This document shows, piece by piece, positions 17,106-25,135 of a stretch of 64,000 bases of DNA (within the stretch, counting starts at the first letter, position 1; every line of letters begins with the position of its first letter). Below the pieces are notes generated by a model. It searched no databases, had not been told where the DNA came from, and saw only the letters and a list, made by a program, of their open reading frames with translations. A program made the translations under genes and the position numbers. The stretch comes from Korarchaeum sp964519515. GTDB taxonomy: Archaea > Korarchaeota > Korarchaeia > Korarchaeales > Korarchaeaceae. The DNA lies in assembly GCA_964519515.1 (NCBI GenBank), contig CAZFIJ010000042.1:3354-67353 (forward strand), written 5' to 3'.

Positions 17106-18182
17106 GTGGATGAAGTGAGGATATTGGAGGAGGACCTCAAGAGAGGTCTCATTAAGCTTAGAGTAGATAACTTAAACGATATCTATTGGTTGGCCTCTAT
17201 AATTGAAGAAGGAGACCTCATTACGATGAAAACACTCAGAAGAGTGAAGCAGGAGGGGATAAGAGCTGATAGTGGTGAGAGGATCCCTATGATACTGACT
17301 ATAGAGGTCGATAAGGTGAAGCTAGATCCATATTCATCTAGATTGAGGATATCCGGCGTTGTGAGGGTTGGTCCAGATAAATTCGGAATCCAGGGGCAAC
17401 ATCATACCTTTTCCGTTGATGAGGGATCTTCCTTGACAATAATAAAGAAAGAATGGAAGAAAACTCACTTGGAGATATTGAAGAGGGCTGAGAGCATGTC
17501 TGAGAAGGGAGAGATTCTTCTCGTAGCTATGGATGATGAAGGTGCTACTATAGCGAAGGCGAGCTCCATGAGGGTCGAGGAGATCACTTACATAAGGTCG
17601 AGGCTACCATCTAAGATGGATACGAGAGGAAGGGAGGGGGAGGAGAGGAGATACTTCTCAGAAATTTTAGATACCATAAGGGAGCTTTACTCCAAGGTAA
17701 AACCTAGAGCGATAGTTATAGGAGGGCCTGGCTTCTTCAAAGATAGGTTCCTTTCCTATGCGAGGGCCAAGGACCCGGAGATAGGGGAGAAGATGAGGGA
17801 AGGGGATGCTAGTAACGCTACATTCTCAGGGGTGCTGGAGATGATAAGGAGAGGGGAAGCAGATAAGGTGCTGAGGGAGCTAGATCTTGCCAAAGATATG
17901 GCTGCTGTTGAGGAGATATTTGAGCTACTATCTAAAAATTCCGATTTAGTGACTTATGGGGTCGAGGAGGTATTAAAGGCAGTGAACCAGGGCGCCGCTG
18001 AGATCGTCCTCATATCAGCCTCAGTGTTCTTCGATCCAGATATGAGGGATGAGGTATTCTCGTTAATCGAAGGATGCGAGAGGACGAGAGCTGAATTCAG
18101 GATAATTGACTCAGCAAGTGAACCGGGAGAGAAGTTAGACGCTATAGGTGGAATAGCAGCTAAGCTCAGGTATCGCATCTAA
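17106..18182 (+). CDS. pelA: mRNA surveillance protein Pelota (Dom34)
   Basis: eRF1-related ribosome-rescue factor acting with an aEF1A-type GTPase and ABCE1 on stalled ribosomes. An N-terminal Sm-like domain (EEDLKRGLIKLRVDNLNDIY) is followed by the central domain beginning ILLVAMDDEGATI and a C-terminal eL30-like domain with GVEEVLKAVNQGAAEIVLIS. The GGQ motif of true eRF1 is absent, as expected. It starts at GTG 17106 with an upstream TTAGGTG sequence. At 358 aa it is full length. Confidence 0.96.
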   Translation: MDEVRILEEDLKRGLIKLRVDNLNDIYWLASIIEEGDLITMKTLRRVKQEGIRADSGERIPMILTIEVDKVKLDPYSSRLRISGVVRVGPDKFGIQGQHHTFSVDEGSSLTIIKKEWKKTHLEILKRAESMSEKGEILLVAMDDEGATIAKASSMRVEEITYIRSRLPSKMDTRGREGEERRYFSEILDTIRELYSKVKPRAIVIGGPGFFKDRFLSYARAKDPEIGEKMREGDASNATFSGVLEMIRRGEADKVLRELDLAKDMAAVEEIFELLSKNSDLVTYGVEEVLKAVNQGAAEIVLISASVFFDPDMRDEVFSLIEGCERTRAEFRIIDSASEPGEKLDAIGGIAAKLRYRI

Positions 18183-18295
18183 TATGTAATACTTCCGTAC
18201 TCATAGCAGCGGTAATTCTCTCAATTTGAGCTTCTTCAAGTAGATCCCTAAGAGCCCAATGAACAAGGACCTGCAACTCGGAGCGATGTTAGGTA

Positions 18296-19006
18296 TTAGA
18301 GTTCCTCGCTTAACCTCTCATCGAACCATCTCTTGACGCTCTTCAGTTTGAGGATGGCCTCCTCCGCAGTTTCAATGGGTAGGAGTCTATAACATATGTA
18401 CAACCCAGTCTTCCCCACGACCCTCCTCTTGGTCAGGATGGTTATCCTTTCCTTAATGACTCCCTCGTCGATACCTAATATCCTCGCTGTAGCACTCTCA
18501 TAACCGATTACAGGGAATACTAGATGACCAGTTTCCACTGGGAAAATAAGTTTCAGCTCTTTATTCACTCCTGGCTTTCTGATACCCCTTTCTATCTCCT
18601 CCAAGCTCACTTTACCACCGAAATTGTAGAACTCCCTCTCGCTCCTTCTAATGGATCCCAGAGGGATAGAGACGACGAGCTCTTCATCGAAGTGTATATG
18701 ATATTTCGGTATGCTTCTGGGCGATGCTTGAACTATCTCCCTGTAATATGGATTACCCAACTCACTGGAGAGTATATCCTCTATGAAGGATAGGGGAAGG
18801 GAATAATCCAATACTATTACATCGAGATCGCTCTCTTTCCTCACGTCACCCCTTGCGACACTCCCATAAATGAATCCAGTAATACCGATTTTCCTCAGAA
18901 CCCTCAGGACATGAGCCCCTCTGCCCCTCTTCTTCCTCAGTAACTCCCATCTATCCTCATCGTATACTTCCTCGCCCTCAGGCTTTATATTGAGTGATTC
19001 ATACAC
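18296..19006 (-). CDS. Predicted nucleotidyltransferase, archaeal COG1665-like
   Basis: The central part carries the minimal nucleotidyltransferase signature: GSVARGDVRKESDLDVIVLD has the GS helix and the DxD metal ligands. The C-terminal part holds a winged-helix-like region (GRILGI-type ATARILGIDEGVIKERI) reminiscent of archaeal nucleotidyltransferases with an attached DNA or RNA-binding domain. The substrate is unknown. It is divergent from the gene at 19016, and both start codons lie within 10 nt of each other. Confidence 0.7.
   Translation of the reverse strand: MYESLNIKPEGEEVYDEDRWELLRKKRGRGAHVLRVLRKIGITGFIYGSVARGDVRKESDLDVIVLDYSLPLSFIEDILSSELGNPYYREIVQASPRSIPKYHIHFDEELVVSIPLGSIRRSEREFYNFGGKVSLEEIERGIRKPGVNKELKLIFPVETGHLVFPVIGYESATARILGIDEGVIKERITILTKRRVVGKTGLYICYRLLPIETAEEAILKLKSVKRWFDERLSEEL
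18982..18990 (+). promoter_or_regulatory. TATA box before the TtuA-like gene at 19016
   Basis: CTTTATATT, centred about 27-30 nt before the tandem ATG codons at 19016/19019, predicts a leaderless or near-leaderless transcript. Confidence 0.5.
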
Positions 19007-19015
19007 CTGATTCAG

Positions 19016-19684
19016 ATGATGGATTCCCCTAAAAATATGATATGCTCGAGGTGCGGATCCCCCGACGTGGTTTTGATCAGGAGATACTCGGGGGAGATTT
19101 TGTGCGAGAACTGCTTGAGGGATTCCCTATTGAGCCGTATGAAGCGTACTGTTAGCAAATATAGTTTATTATCGAGGGAGGATAACATATTATTCTTAAG
19201 GACGAAACTACCCTACGCGGAGATCCTCTTCGATCTTTTCATGGAGATGGAGTCTAAATTTCCCGTTAAAATAAGTTCGATAGATCTGGATTTTGATTCT
19301 AGAGATGAGATAGTTGACCTGCTCCGGGAGATATCGAGGAATCTCATTTCCTCTAGGGAAAAGGTGGTTCTTCCATTGATCCTTGACGATGCTGTTTCCC
19401 TACTCCTGAGATCAATATTTACTGGCTCTCCAGATTTCCTAATAATATCAGGTAGACTTTACCTCCTCTTAAATGAGTTAAGCAATTTCGTTGCCCCTTT
19501 CATCGAGATACCAGTTGAGGAGTTATCAGCTCTCTGCGGAGGCTCCAGATATGAGGTCAGAGATCCCTATATGAGGATGGTAGAGGAGTTCGAGGAGGAG
19601 AGTCCGGGGATCAGATTCAATATTTTGAGGTTCATGGAAAGAGCAGATTTTTTAAGAGCGATGGGGCTCGGTAATCGAAAGTGA
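19016..19684 (+). CDS. Degenerate TtuA/NcsA-like protein without a PP-loop
   Basis: By eye this aligns over its length with the tRNA thiolase at 41869-42855. It has the N-terminal zinc ribbon (CSRCG, CENCL), and FLRTKLPYAEILFDLFMEM sits where the thiolase has VAHSGGKDSSLALLLTKEF. LILDDAVSLLLRSIFTG matches GHNLDDLVQTSIMNLVRGD, and FEEESPGIRFNILRFMERA matches FIEDSNPGAKLRAFLFLENL. The ATP-binding SGGKDS and the CTYC cluster cysteines are lost, and the C-terminal zinc finger is missing (222 versus 329 aa). It should not bind ATP the usual way. It lies 12 nt before proS, so it may be a tRNA-binding or regulatory partner. The function is unproven. Confidence 0.65.
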   Translation: MMDSPKNMICSRCGSPDVVLIRRYSGEILCENCLRDSLLSRMKRTVSKYSLLSREDNILFLRTKLPYAEILFDLFMEMESKFPVKISSIDLDFDSRDEIVDLLREISRNLISSREKVVLPLILDDAVSLLLRSIFTGSPDFLIISGRLYLLLNELSNFVAPFIEIPVEELSALCGGSRYEVRDPYMRMVEEFEEESPGIRFNILRFMERADFLRAMGLGNRK

Positions 19685-19696
19685 TAAGGTGGTAAC

Positions 19697-21136
19697 ATGT
19701 CCGAGAGAGAGGCATATGAGGTCGTACCTAAGGGTGAGGATTTCTCTAGGTGGTTCGATGAGGTGATCTTCAAATCGGAGATACTTGATGAGAGATATCC
19801 CGTGAAGGGAATGTACGTTTGGCTTCCATACGGATACGAGCTTATGGAAAACATAATGAGCATAATGGAGAGACTTTTAAGACAGACTGGACATAAGAGA
19901 GTATATTTCCCTTCAATAGTCCCTGAAAGCGTCCTTAGTAGGGAGTTCAGATTCATAAAGGGTTTTCAGGATTCCGTGTTCTGGGTAACTAAGCTCGGAA
20001 GACAGGACGCCCCTGAGAAGCTCGCTCTCAGGCCCACCAGTGAGGCTATAATGTATGAAGTCCTCTCTAGATGGATAAGTAGCTATAGAGATCTCCCGAT
20101 AAGGATCTACCAGATAGCCCCTATCTACAGGTATGAGACTAAGGCCACGAGACCTATGTTGAGAGTTAGGGAAGTCGCGTTCTTTAAGGAAGGTCACACA
20201 TTTCATGCGACATACGAGGAAGCCGTTGAACAAGTTAACTTAGAGGTCTGGATATACAAGAGCTTCTACGATGAGCTCCTCATCCCTTACATAGTGGTCA
20301 AGACGATGCCATGGGACACCTTCCCAGGGGCTCTTTACAATTACGATATAGTCACTATAATGCCAGATGGAAAGGCCCTGGAGTTAGGGAGCGCGATAAA
20401 TTTCGGTGATCTATTCGCTAAGACATACGACCTGACTTACATGGATGAGGATGGGAAGAAGAAGAACGTCAACACCACATCCTTTGGGATATCGGAGAGA
20501 TCCCTCGCTGCCGTCATCGCGATACATGGAGATGACAGAGGCTTGAGGCTCCCTCCGAAGATAGCACCGATACAGATAGTCATAGTTCCCATCCCGACGA
20601 AGGATTACGAGGAGAGGATACTGGAGTACTCTAGGGAAGTGAAGTCAACGCTCGAGAGGAGCTTCAGGGTCCATCTCGATGAGGGTGAGGAGAGGCCAGG
20701 CTACAAGTTCTATAAATGGGAGATGAAAGGCGTCCCCATTAGGATAGAGATCGGGAGAAATGAACTAGAGAGAAGGGAAGTTACGGCGTTCAGGAGAGAC
20801 AAGATGGAGAGGAAAACTATACCCTTTGACGAATTAAATGAGAGGATCTCCGAGCTCTTAAAGGATATAGAGAGAGTTCTCTCTGAACAGGCATGGAACT
20901 ACTTTATGAAAAGGATATTCCACGCTAGGAATATGGAGGAGCTCATTGAGAATATCAAAACTAAGGTGGTATCGTTCGCATGGTGTGGTAAAGAGGAGTG
21001 TGGCCATGAGGTTGAGGAGAAGGGCGGCTACGGTCTCTTAGGATATGAAGAGGATGCTCTGAAGGGCAGAGGGGAGAAGTGTATCGTTTGCGGTGATGAG
21101 GCCAGACATAGGTGTTGGATAGGAAGATCTTATTGA
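19697..21136 (+). CDS. proS: Prolyl-tRNA synthetase
   Basis: Class II aminoacyl-tRNA synthetase of the archaeal/eukaryotic type (no bacterial editing insertion). Motif 2 region is RYETKATRPMLRVREVAFFK, and the proline pocket is preserved in FGISERSLAAVIAIHGDD. The anticodon-binding domain is IVPIPTKDY onward. A C-terminal zinc-binding domain ends the protein (CGKEECGHE, CIVCGDEARHRCWIGRSY). The 479 aa length is normal. It sits 12 nt behind the degenerate TtuA-like gene. Confidence 0.96.
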   Translation: MSEREAYEVVPKGEDFSRWFDEVIFKSEILDERYPVKGMYVWLPYGYELMENIMSIMERLLRQTGHKRVYFPSIVPESVLSREFRFIKGFQDSVFWVTKLGRQDAPEKLALRPTSEAIMYEVLSRWISSYRDLPIRIYQIAPIYRYETKATRPMLRVREVAFFKEGHTFHATYEEAVEQVNLEVWIYKSFYDELLIPYIVVKTMPWDTFPGALYNYDIVTIMPDGKALELGSAINFGDLFAKTYDLTYMDEDGKKKNVNTTSFGISERSLAAVIAIHGDDRGLRLPPKIAPIQIVIVPIPTKDYEERILEYSREVKSTLERSFRVHLDEGEERPGYKFYKWEMKGVPIRIEIGRNELERREVTAFRRDKMERKTIPFDELNERISELLKDIERVLSEQAWNYFMKRIFHARNMEELIENIKTKVVSFAWCGKEECGHEVEEKGGYGLLGYEEDALKGRGEKCIVCGDEARHRCWIGRSY

Positions 21137-21253
21137 ATTCTCTTTTTAAAAACCTCTTCTATTTATCATAATCACTCTTATTGTCTGGCAGTGGATTACC
21201 TTCCCCAGAGGAAACCTTTTATTCTGGAGGTGGTATGCTGAGCGGGTGATAGT

Positions 21254-21595
21254 ATGACAAAAAAGAGAAAGAACAGGGGTAGGAAGTTGGGAGGATCTGG
21301 ACATGAGAGAACTGTTCAATGCTCACAATGCGGGAGGGTTATACCAGCTGATAAGGCAGTGAAGGTAACGAAATGGACGTCTCCCGTAGGTGGGAGCTTG
21401 GGGAAAGATCTGGAGAGGCAAGGGGCCTATATCTCTAAGAGACTTGAGACCAGGTATTACTGCGTGAGCTGTGCAGTCTACTTGGGCATAGTCAGACCAA
21501 GGGCAGAGGAGGAGAGGAAGGAGGCCTTGCCAATAAATAGACCGTATACAAAGAAACAGGTATCCAATTTACCGCTCAAATTCCTCAAGGTCTGA
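21254..21595 (+). CDS. rps26e: Small-subunit ribosomal protein eS26
   Basis: Eukaryote-type ribosomal protein at the mRNA exit channel, found in only part of the archaea. The N-terminus TKKRKNRGRKLGGSGHE and the zinc site CSQCG...YYCVSCAVYLGIVR match eukaryotic eS26 (CTNCA...YCVSCAIHSKVVR). At 113 aa it is full length, with a basic tail ending LPLKFLKV. ATG 21254 follows GGGTGA. The promoter-like CTTTTATT lies near 21210. It abuts the convergent PolB gene with no gap. Confidence 0.93.
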   Translation: MTKKRKNRGRKLGGSGHERTVQCSQCGRVIPADKAVKVTKWTSPVGGSLGKDLERQGAYISKRLETRYYCVSCAVYLGIVRPRAEEERKEALPINRPYTKKQVSNLPLKFLKV

Positions 21596-23779
21596 TCAGA
21601 ACCATTCCTCTAACCCACCCTTCTTACTCTCCTGAACCTTTAGAGGGGAGAGAGTCCTCTCAATAACTTGGTCGAACAAGCTCAAGTAATAATCCAAATC
21701 TGCATCACTCACGTCAAAGAATTCTGCCGGTCTGGCTCTTTCTGTCACGCTCCCAGGTCCTTTAACTATTATTACCCTCAGGACCTGGCCCCTATGGACC
21801 TCTATCCCCTTCTCCGCTTTCAGCCATGTCGAGACCCTGAGGCCCTTCGTCATCCTCTCAAATCTTTCCTCTTCCTTTCCGATAGTCTCAAATATTATTA
21901 GATCTTCCCTCTTGATGTCCCCCCTTATTATTTTATCTCTGAATTTATTTACTATTTTTTCAATTTCGCTCTCCTTCCCCTTGAGGATAGCCTCAACGAC
22001 CTCCCTCTGAGCCTCTTTGATTATCTTAGGATAATCCCTCCTTATGAACTCAAATCCCTTGACAATAATCCTTCCGTCCTCTAGTAAATGTGCATACTTT
22101 TTCTTCGCCAAATAAATTCCTTTTAATGCCTTATAACGGAGATCCAGCCTGAGTGGTATCTCCGAATTTATATCATCGATTACGTCCTCACACTCCTTTC
22201 CGATGAATTGAATACCATCTGTATCTATGTAAATCACGCTTAAACCCTTAGATTCCAGCATCTCCCTGACCTTCTTTATGTAGAGCCTTCCGTAGGCTGA
22301 TGTCAGCCTAGCTGCAGATATATTCATGAATATAGCACTCTCCCAACCCATATACCCATAGATCGCATTAGTAACTACCTTTATTGCTCTTTGAGCTGCT
22401 TCCAGTCTCTTATACTCAGGGTCATCCGGTTTCAAATTCATGAGGCTTTCCTTAATCTTCGATCTTTCCTCTATCAACTTCCTCACCAATTGGGGGACGA
22501 GGCCCTCCCTATCTCTGCATACCTTAGCTCTCACTCCCTCCACATTCACCTCCTCTACTTCATCGCAGAGACCTTCCTCAGGATTGACTGTCTCGAAGCT
22601 CAAATTGTGTAGAGCCATTATAGAAGGGTACATGCTAGCGAAATCCAGATAACAGATGTCTTCATAAATCCCTGGAGATCTTATCCAAACGAATCCTCCC
22701 TCATAACTCTCTTCGAGTCTTTGAGGCGATGAGAAAGCGATCCAATCCCTTGATCTCGACTCCCTGAGGAGTATCGCCTCTACTATCTCCCCGACAGAAC
22801 TCCTGAGCAGTTTGTGGATAGGGACCAGCGACATCTTAGATAGAGCGACCTGATTATCGATTATTTTCGAGTATATTCCAATTATTGTACTTAATTTCTT
22901 CCTCATATAGTCTAGGACATTGTCCCTATTCAGCTTCCAAGCTTCAGCCACTCTGAACTTCATCATGACCTCTGGTCTATCGACCCCGAGCTCGTCAGCT
23001 AATTCGTACCAAGTCCTCTCAGGGAGTTGGGGGAAATCCCTCCAAGCCACTGAGAAGAGATCTAGATTGGCCCTCCCTCTGATCCTGTTCTCCACTATGA
23101 TAGTACCTCTGAAGAACTTACCGGTCTCCATAGGTTCAGATCCATCCCTCCCAATCGAGAATCTGAGCCCGAGGTGTTTAGAACGGGCCATCATGTGCTT
23201 GAATTCATCAGCATCTTGACCATAACCTACTATTACATCCGGATTCTCCTTATTTATCACTGAGGCAAATTCCCTTATGACGGAGGAATCGTCTAAATCG
23301 TTTGTTGATATCACCTCAATGGGGCCATCATCCACGGAATAAGAAATAGCGACTATCGGGCTTTTTCCCTCAACAGGAAATCCATCTTCGCTGTATATCA
23401 TCCCGGAGAAGAAGAACTTCTTCAGATCCTCAATACCATAGCTCTCGCTCGGATTATCTGGATCGCTGAATGGGATCAATCCGCTATCCAAGATGAACTT
23501 AAACCAGGATGGTATTCCCGTCTCCATCGGATTTTTCAACCCCTTCATCGCTTTTTTCATCGATCTCTCGTCCTTAAAATAGACCTTCACTAGATCCCTC
23601 TCTACCCCCATCACTTTCTTCCTCACTCGTTCCTTCTCCAAGAAACCGCTCAGATTTCCCTCCTCTTCAGGTAGAATATAGAAATAAGGCCTAAATTTTA
23701 CCCTCTCACTCATTCCACCTGAGAACCAGAGCTCCAATTGATCCTCCATATCCTCTATGTGAAAGTATATTTTACGCAT
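21596..23779 (-). CDS. Second family B DNA polymerase, exonuclease site lost
   Basis: The polymerase domain is intact: motif A DFASMYPSIM, motif B KVVTNAIYGYMGW and motif C YIDTDGIQF with both catalytic Asp but Gly instead of the usual Ser. The exonuclease domain is degraded. Exo I, normally FDIEV, reads FFFSGMIYSEDGFP without DxE. Exo II, normally NSDNFD, reads GQDADEF. No YxxxD is evident at Exo III. I therefore predict a polymerase without proofreading, possibly for lesion bypass or repair. At 727 aa it is shorter than the PolB at 4811-7297. Start ATG 23779 is divergent from thiI. Confidence 0.9.
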   Translation of the reverse strand: MRKIYFHIEDMEDQLELWFSGGMSERVKFRPYFYILPEEEGNLSGFLEKERVRKKVMGVERDLVKVYFKDERSMKKAMKGLKNPMETGIPSWFKFILDSGLIPFSDPDNPSESYGIEDLKKFFFSGMIYSEDGFPVEGKSPIVAISYSVDDGPIEVISTNDLDDSSVIREFASVINKENPDVIVGYGQDADEFKHMMARSKHLGLRFSIGRDGSEPMETGKFFRGTIIVENRIRGRANLDLFSVAWRDFPQLPERTWYELADELGVDRPEVMMKFRVAEAWKLNRDNVLDYMRKKLSTIIGIYSKIIDNQVALSKMSLVPIHKLLRSSVGEIVEAILLRESRSRDWIAFSSPQRLEESYEGGFVWIRSPGIYEDICYLDFASMYPSIMALHNLSFETVNPEEGLCDEVEEVNVEGVRAKVCRDREGLVPQLVRKLIEERSKIKESLMNLKPDDPEYKRLEAAQRAIKVVTNAIYGYMGWESAIFMNISAARLTSAYGRLYIKKVREMLESKGLSVIYIDTDGIQFIGKECEDVIDDINSEIPLRLDLRYKALKGIYLAKKKYAHLLEDGRIIVKGFEFIRRDYPKIIKEAQREVVEAILKGKESEIEKIVNKFRDKIIRGDIKREDLIIFETIGKEEERFERMTKGLRVSTWLKAEKGIEVHRGQVLRVIIVKGPGSVTERARPAEFFDVSDADLDYYLSLFDQVIERTLSPLKVQESKKGGLEEWF

Positions 23780-23820
23780 GTTCCCTCCTTACTTATAAAA
23801 CGGACGTCCCCTATAATAAT

Positions 23821-24942
23821 GTGAGGGAGTTCAACGCAGTAATAATCAGGTACTCAGAGATCGGCCTTAAGAGTCCGGGCGTCAGATCGAATATGGAGAG
23901 AGCTCTCCAGAGGAACTTAGAGGAAACATACAGGAATGAGGGTGTTAACTTCATAAAGGTAATTAAGAGAGCTGCTAGATTGATAGCTTACACTAAGGAT
24001 CCTAAAGTCAGAGAGATCACAAAACTAGTCCTTGGGATTAGCTCTTACAGCCCCTCTCTGGAGACAAATGCTGATCTCGATTCTATCACTAATGCTGCTA
24101 AGTTGGTAGCTACATGGGGGGAAGGGAGCTTCGCCATAAGGGTCCAGAGGGTGACTAAGGAATTTCCAATGACTTCCCCAGATTTAGCTAAGGAGATAGG
24201 GGCTAAGGTGAAAGAGAGCACCGGTAGAAGTGTGAATTTAGATCATCCGGATCAGGAGATATATATAGAGTTGATCAGAGGCTATGCTTATGTCTCCGAT
24301 GAGAAGATCAGAGGATATGGAGGACTGCCCGTGGGTACTCAGGGCAAGGTCTTAGCGCTTATATCAGGAGGTATCGATAGCCCGGTTGCTGCTTGGCTCC
24401 TCATGAGGAGAGGCGCTCAGATAATTCCCCTACATTTCAGGAAGAGCCCCGCTGAGGAGGAGACCTTCATTAAGATAGTCAACGTCCTGAGAAGGTATTC
24501 CTACGGGGTGAAGATGGAGCCCATAATTCTGGAGCACGGGGGATTCCTCTCTGAAATATCGAGGGAAGCGAGGGAGTGGACCTGTCTCTTATGCAAGAGG
24601 AGGATGCTAGTGACAGCTGATAAGATAGCTAGGGAGATCGGAGCCCACGGAATCGTGACTGGGGATTCTCTCGGACAAGTTGCATCTCAGACCCTAGCCA
24701 ATCTCGAGGTAGAGAGCAGATGCCTCGAGAGGCCCGTCTTCAGACCTCTTATAGGAATGGACAAGGATGATATCATTAAGATAGCTAAGGAGATCGGGAC
24801 TTATGATATCTCGATAAGCTACAAGGAGAGCTGCCCTTTCGCACCTAAGAGACCGAAGACGCTAGCTAATTGGAGGAATTTCGTGAAAATCGCTGAAAAA
24901 CTCGGTCAAAAGGGAATTATAAGTGGATGTAATGGGGCTTAG
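23821..24942 (+). CDS. thiI: tRNA 4-thiouridine synthetase ThiI
   Basis: ATP-dependent sulfur insertion at U8 of tRNA (and possibly thiamine thiazole synthesis). An N-terminal ferredoxin-like plus THUMP region (residues about 1-165) binds tRNA. The PP-loop ATPase motif is ALISGGIDSPVAAWLL. Cysteines TCLLCKRR and ESCPFAPKRPKT are retained, and there is no C-terminal rhodanese domain, as usual in archaea, so another sulfur donor is needed. It starts at GTG 23821. The last 12 nt overlap the 3' end of the 5S rRNA on the other strand. Confidence 0.95.
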   Translation: MREFNAVIIRYSEIGLKSPGVRSNMERALQRNLEETYRNEGVNFIKVIKRAARLIAYTKDPKVREITKLVLGISSYSPSLETNADLDSITNAAKLVATWGEGSFAIRVQRVTKEFPMTSPDLAKEIGAKVKESTGRSVNLDHPDQEIYIELIRGYAYVSDEKIRGYGGLPVGTQGKVLALISGGIDSPVAAWLLMRRGAQIIPLHFRKSPAEEETFIKIVNVLRRYSYGVKMEPIILEHGGFLSEISREAREWTCLLCKRRMLVTADKIAREIGAHGIVTGDSLGQVASQTLANLEVESRCLERPVFRPLIGMDKDDIIKIAKEIGTYDISISYKESCPFAPKRPKTLANWRNFVKIAEKLGQKGIISGCNGA

Positions 24943-25064
24943 CAGCTTCCGTGTTTCCCGAGCCCTTGAGGAGCTCAGTACTCCACGGAACGCGGCCAGG
25001 CTTAACTTCCGGGTTCGGAATGGGTCCGGGTGTGTCCCTGGCCGCTATGGCCGCTCGCCCCACT
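24931..25064 (-). rRNA. rrf: 5S ribosomal RNA
   Basis: The minus-strand sequence contains the conserved 5S core (CCCGGACCCATTCCGAACC, then GAAGTTAAGC). Helix I is formed by TGGGGC at the 5' end (25057-25062) and GCCCCA at the 3' end (24933-24938), extendable by G-U and A-U pairs to 24931/25064, giving about 130 nt. The gene is solitary, with no 16S, 23S or tRNA beside it, and has its own TATA box about 25 nt upstream. Its 3' helix overlaps the thiI stop region. Confidence 0.95.
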
Positions 25065-25079
25065 TACATGACTAGCTCT

Positions 25080-25090
25080 ATTTAAAAACT
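25080..25090 (-). promoter_or_regulatory. TATA box of the 5S rRNA gene
   Basis: Minus-strand TTTTTAAATA, centred about 22-25 nt upstream of the 5S 5' end near 25062. It lies too close to the ileS start to serve that gene. Confidence 0.6.
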
Positions 25091-25135
25091 TAGGCCCTCA
25101 TGTTCGGGAGAATGAAGGGGAGAGGTGCTAAGGGG

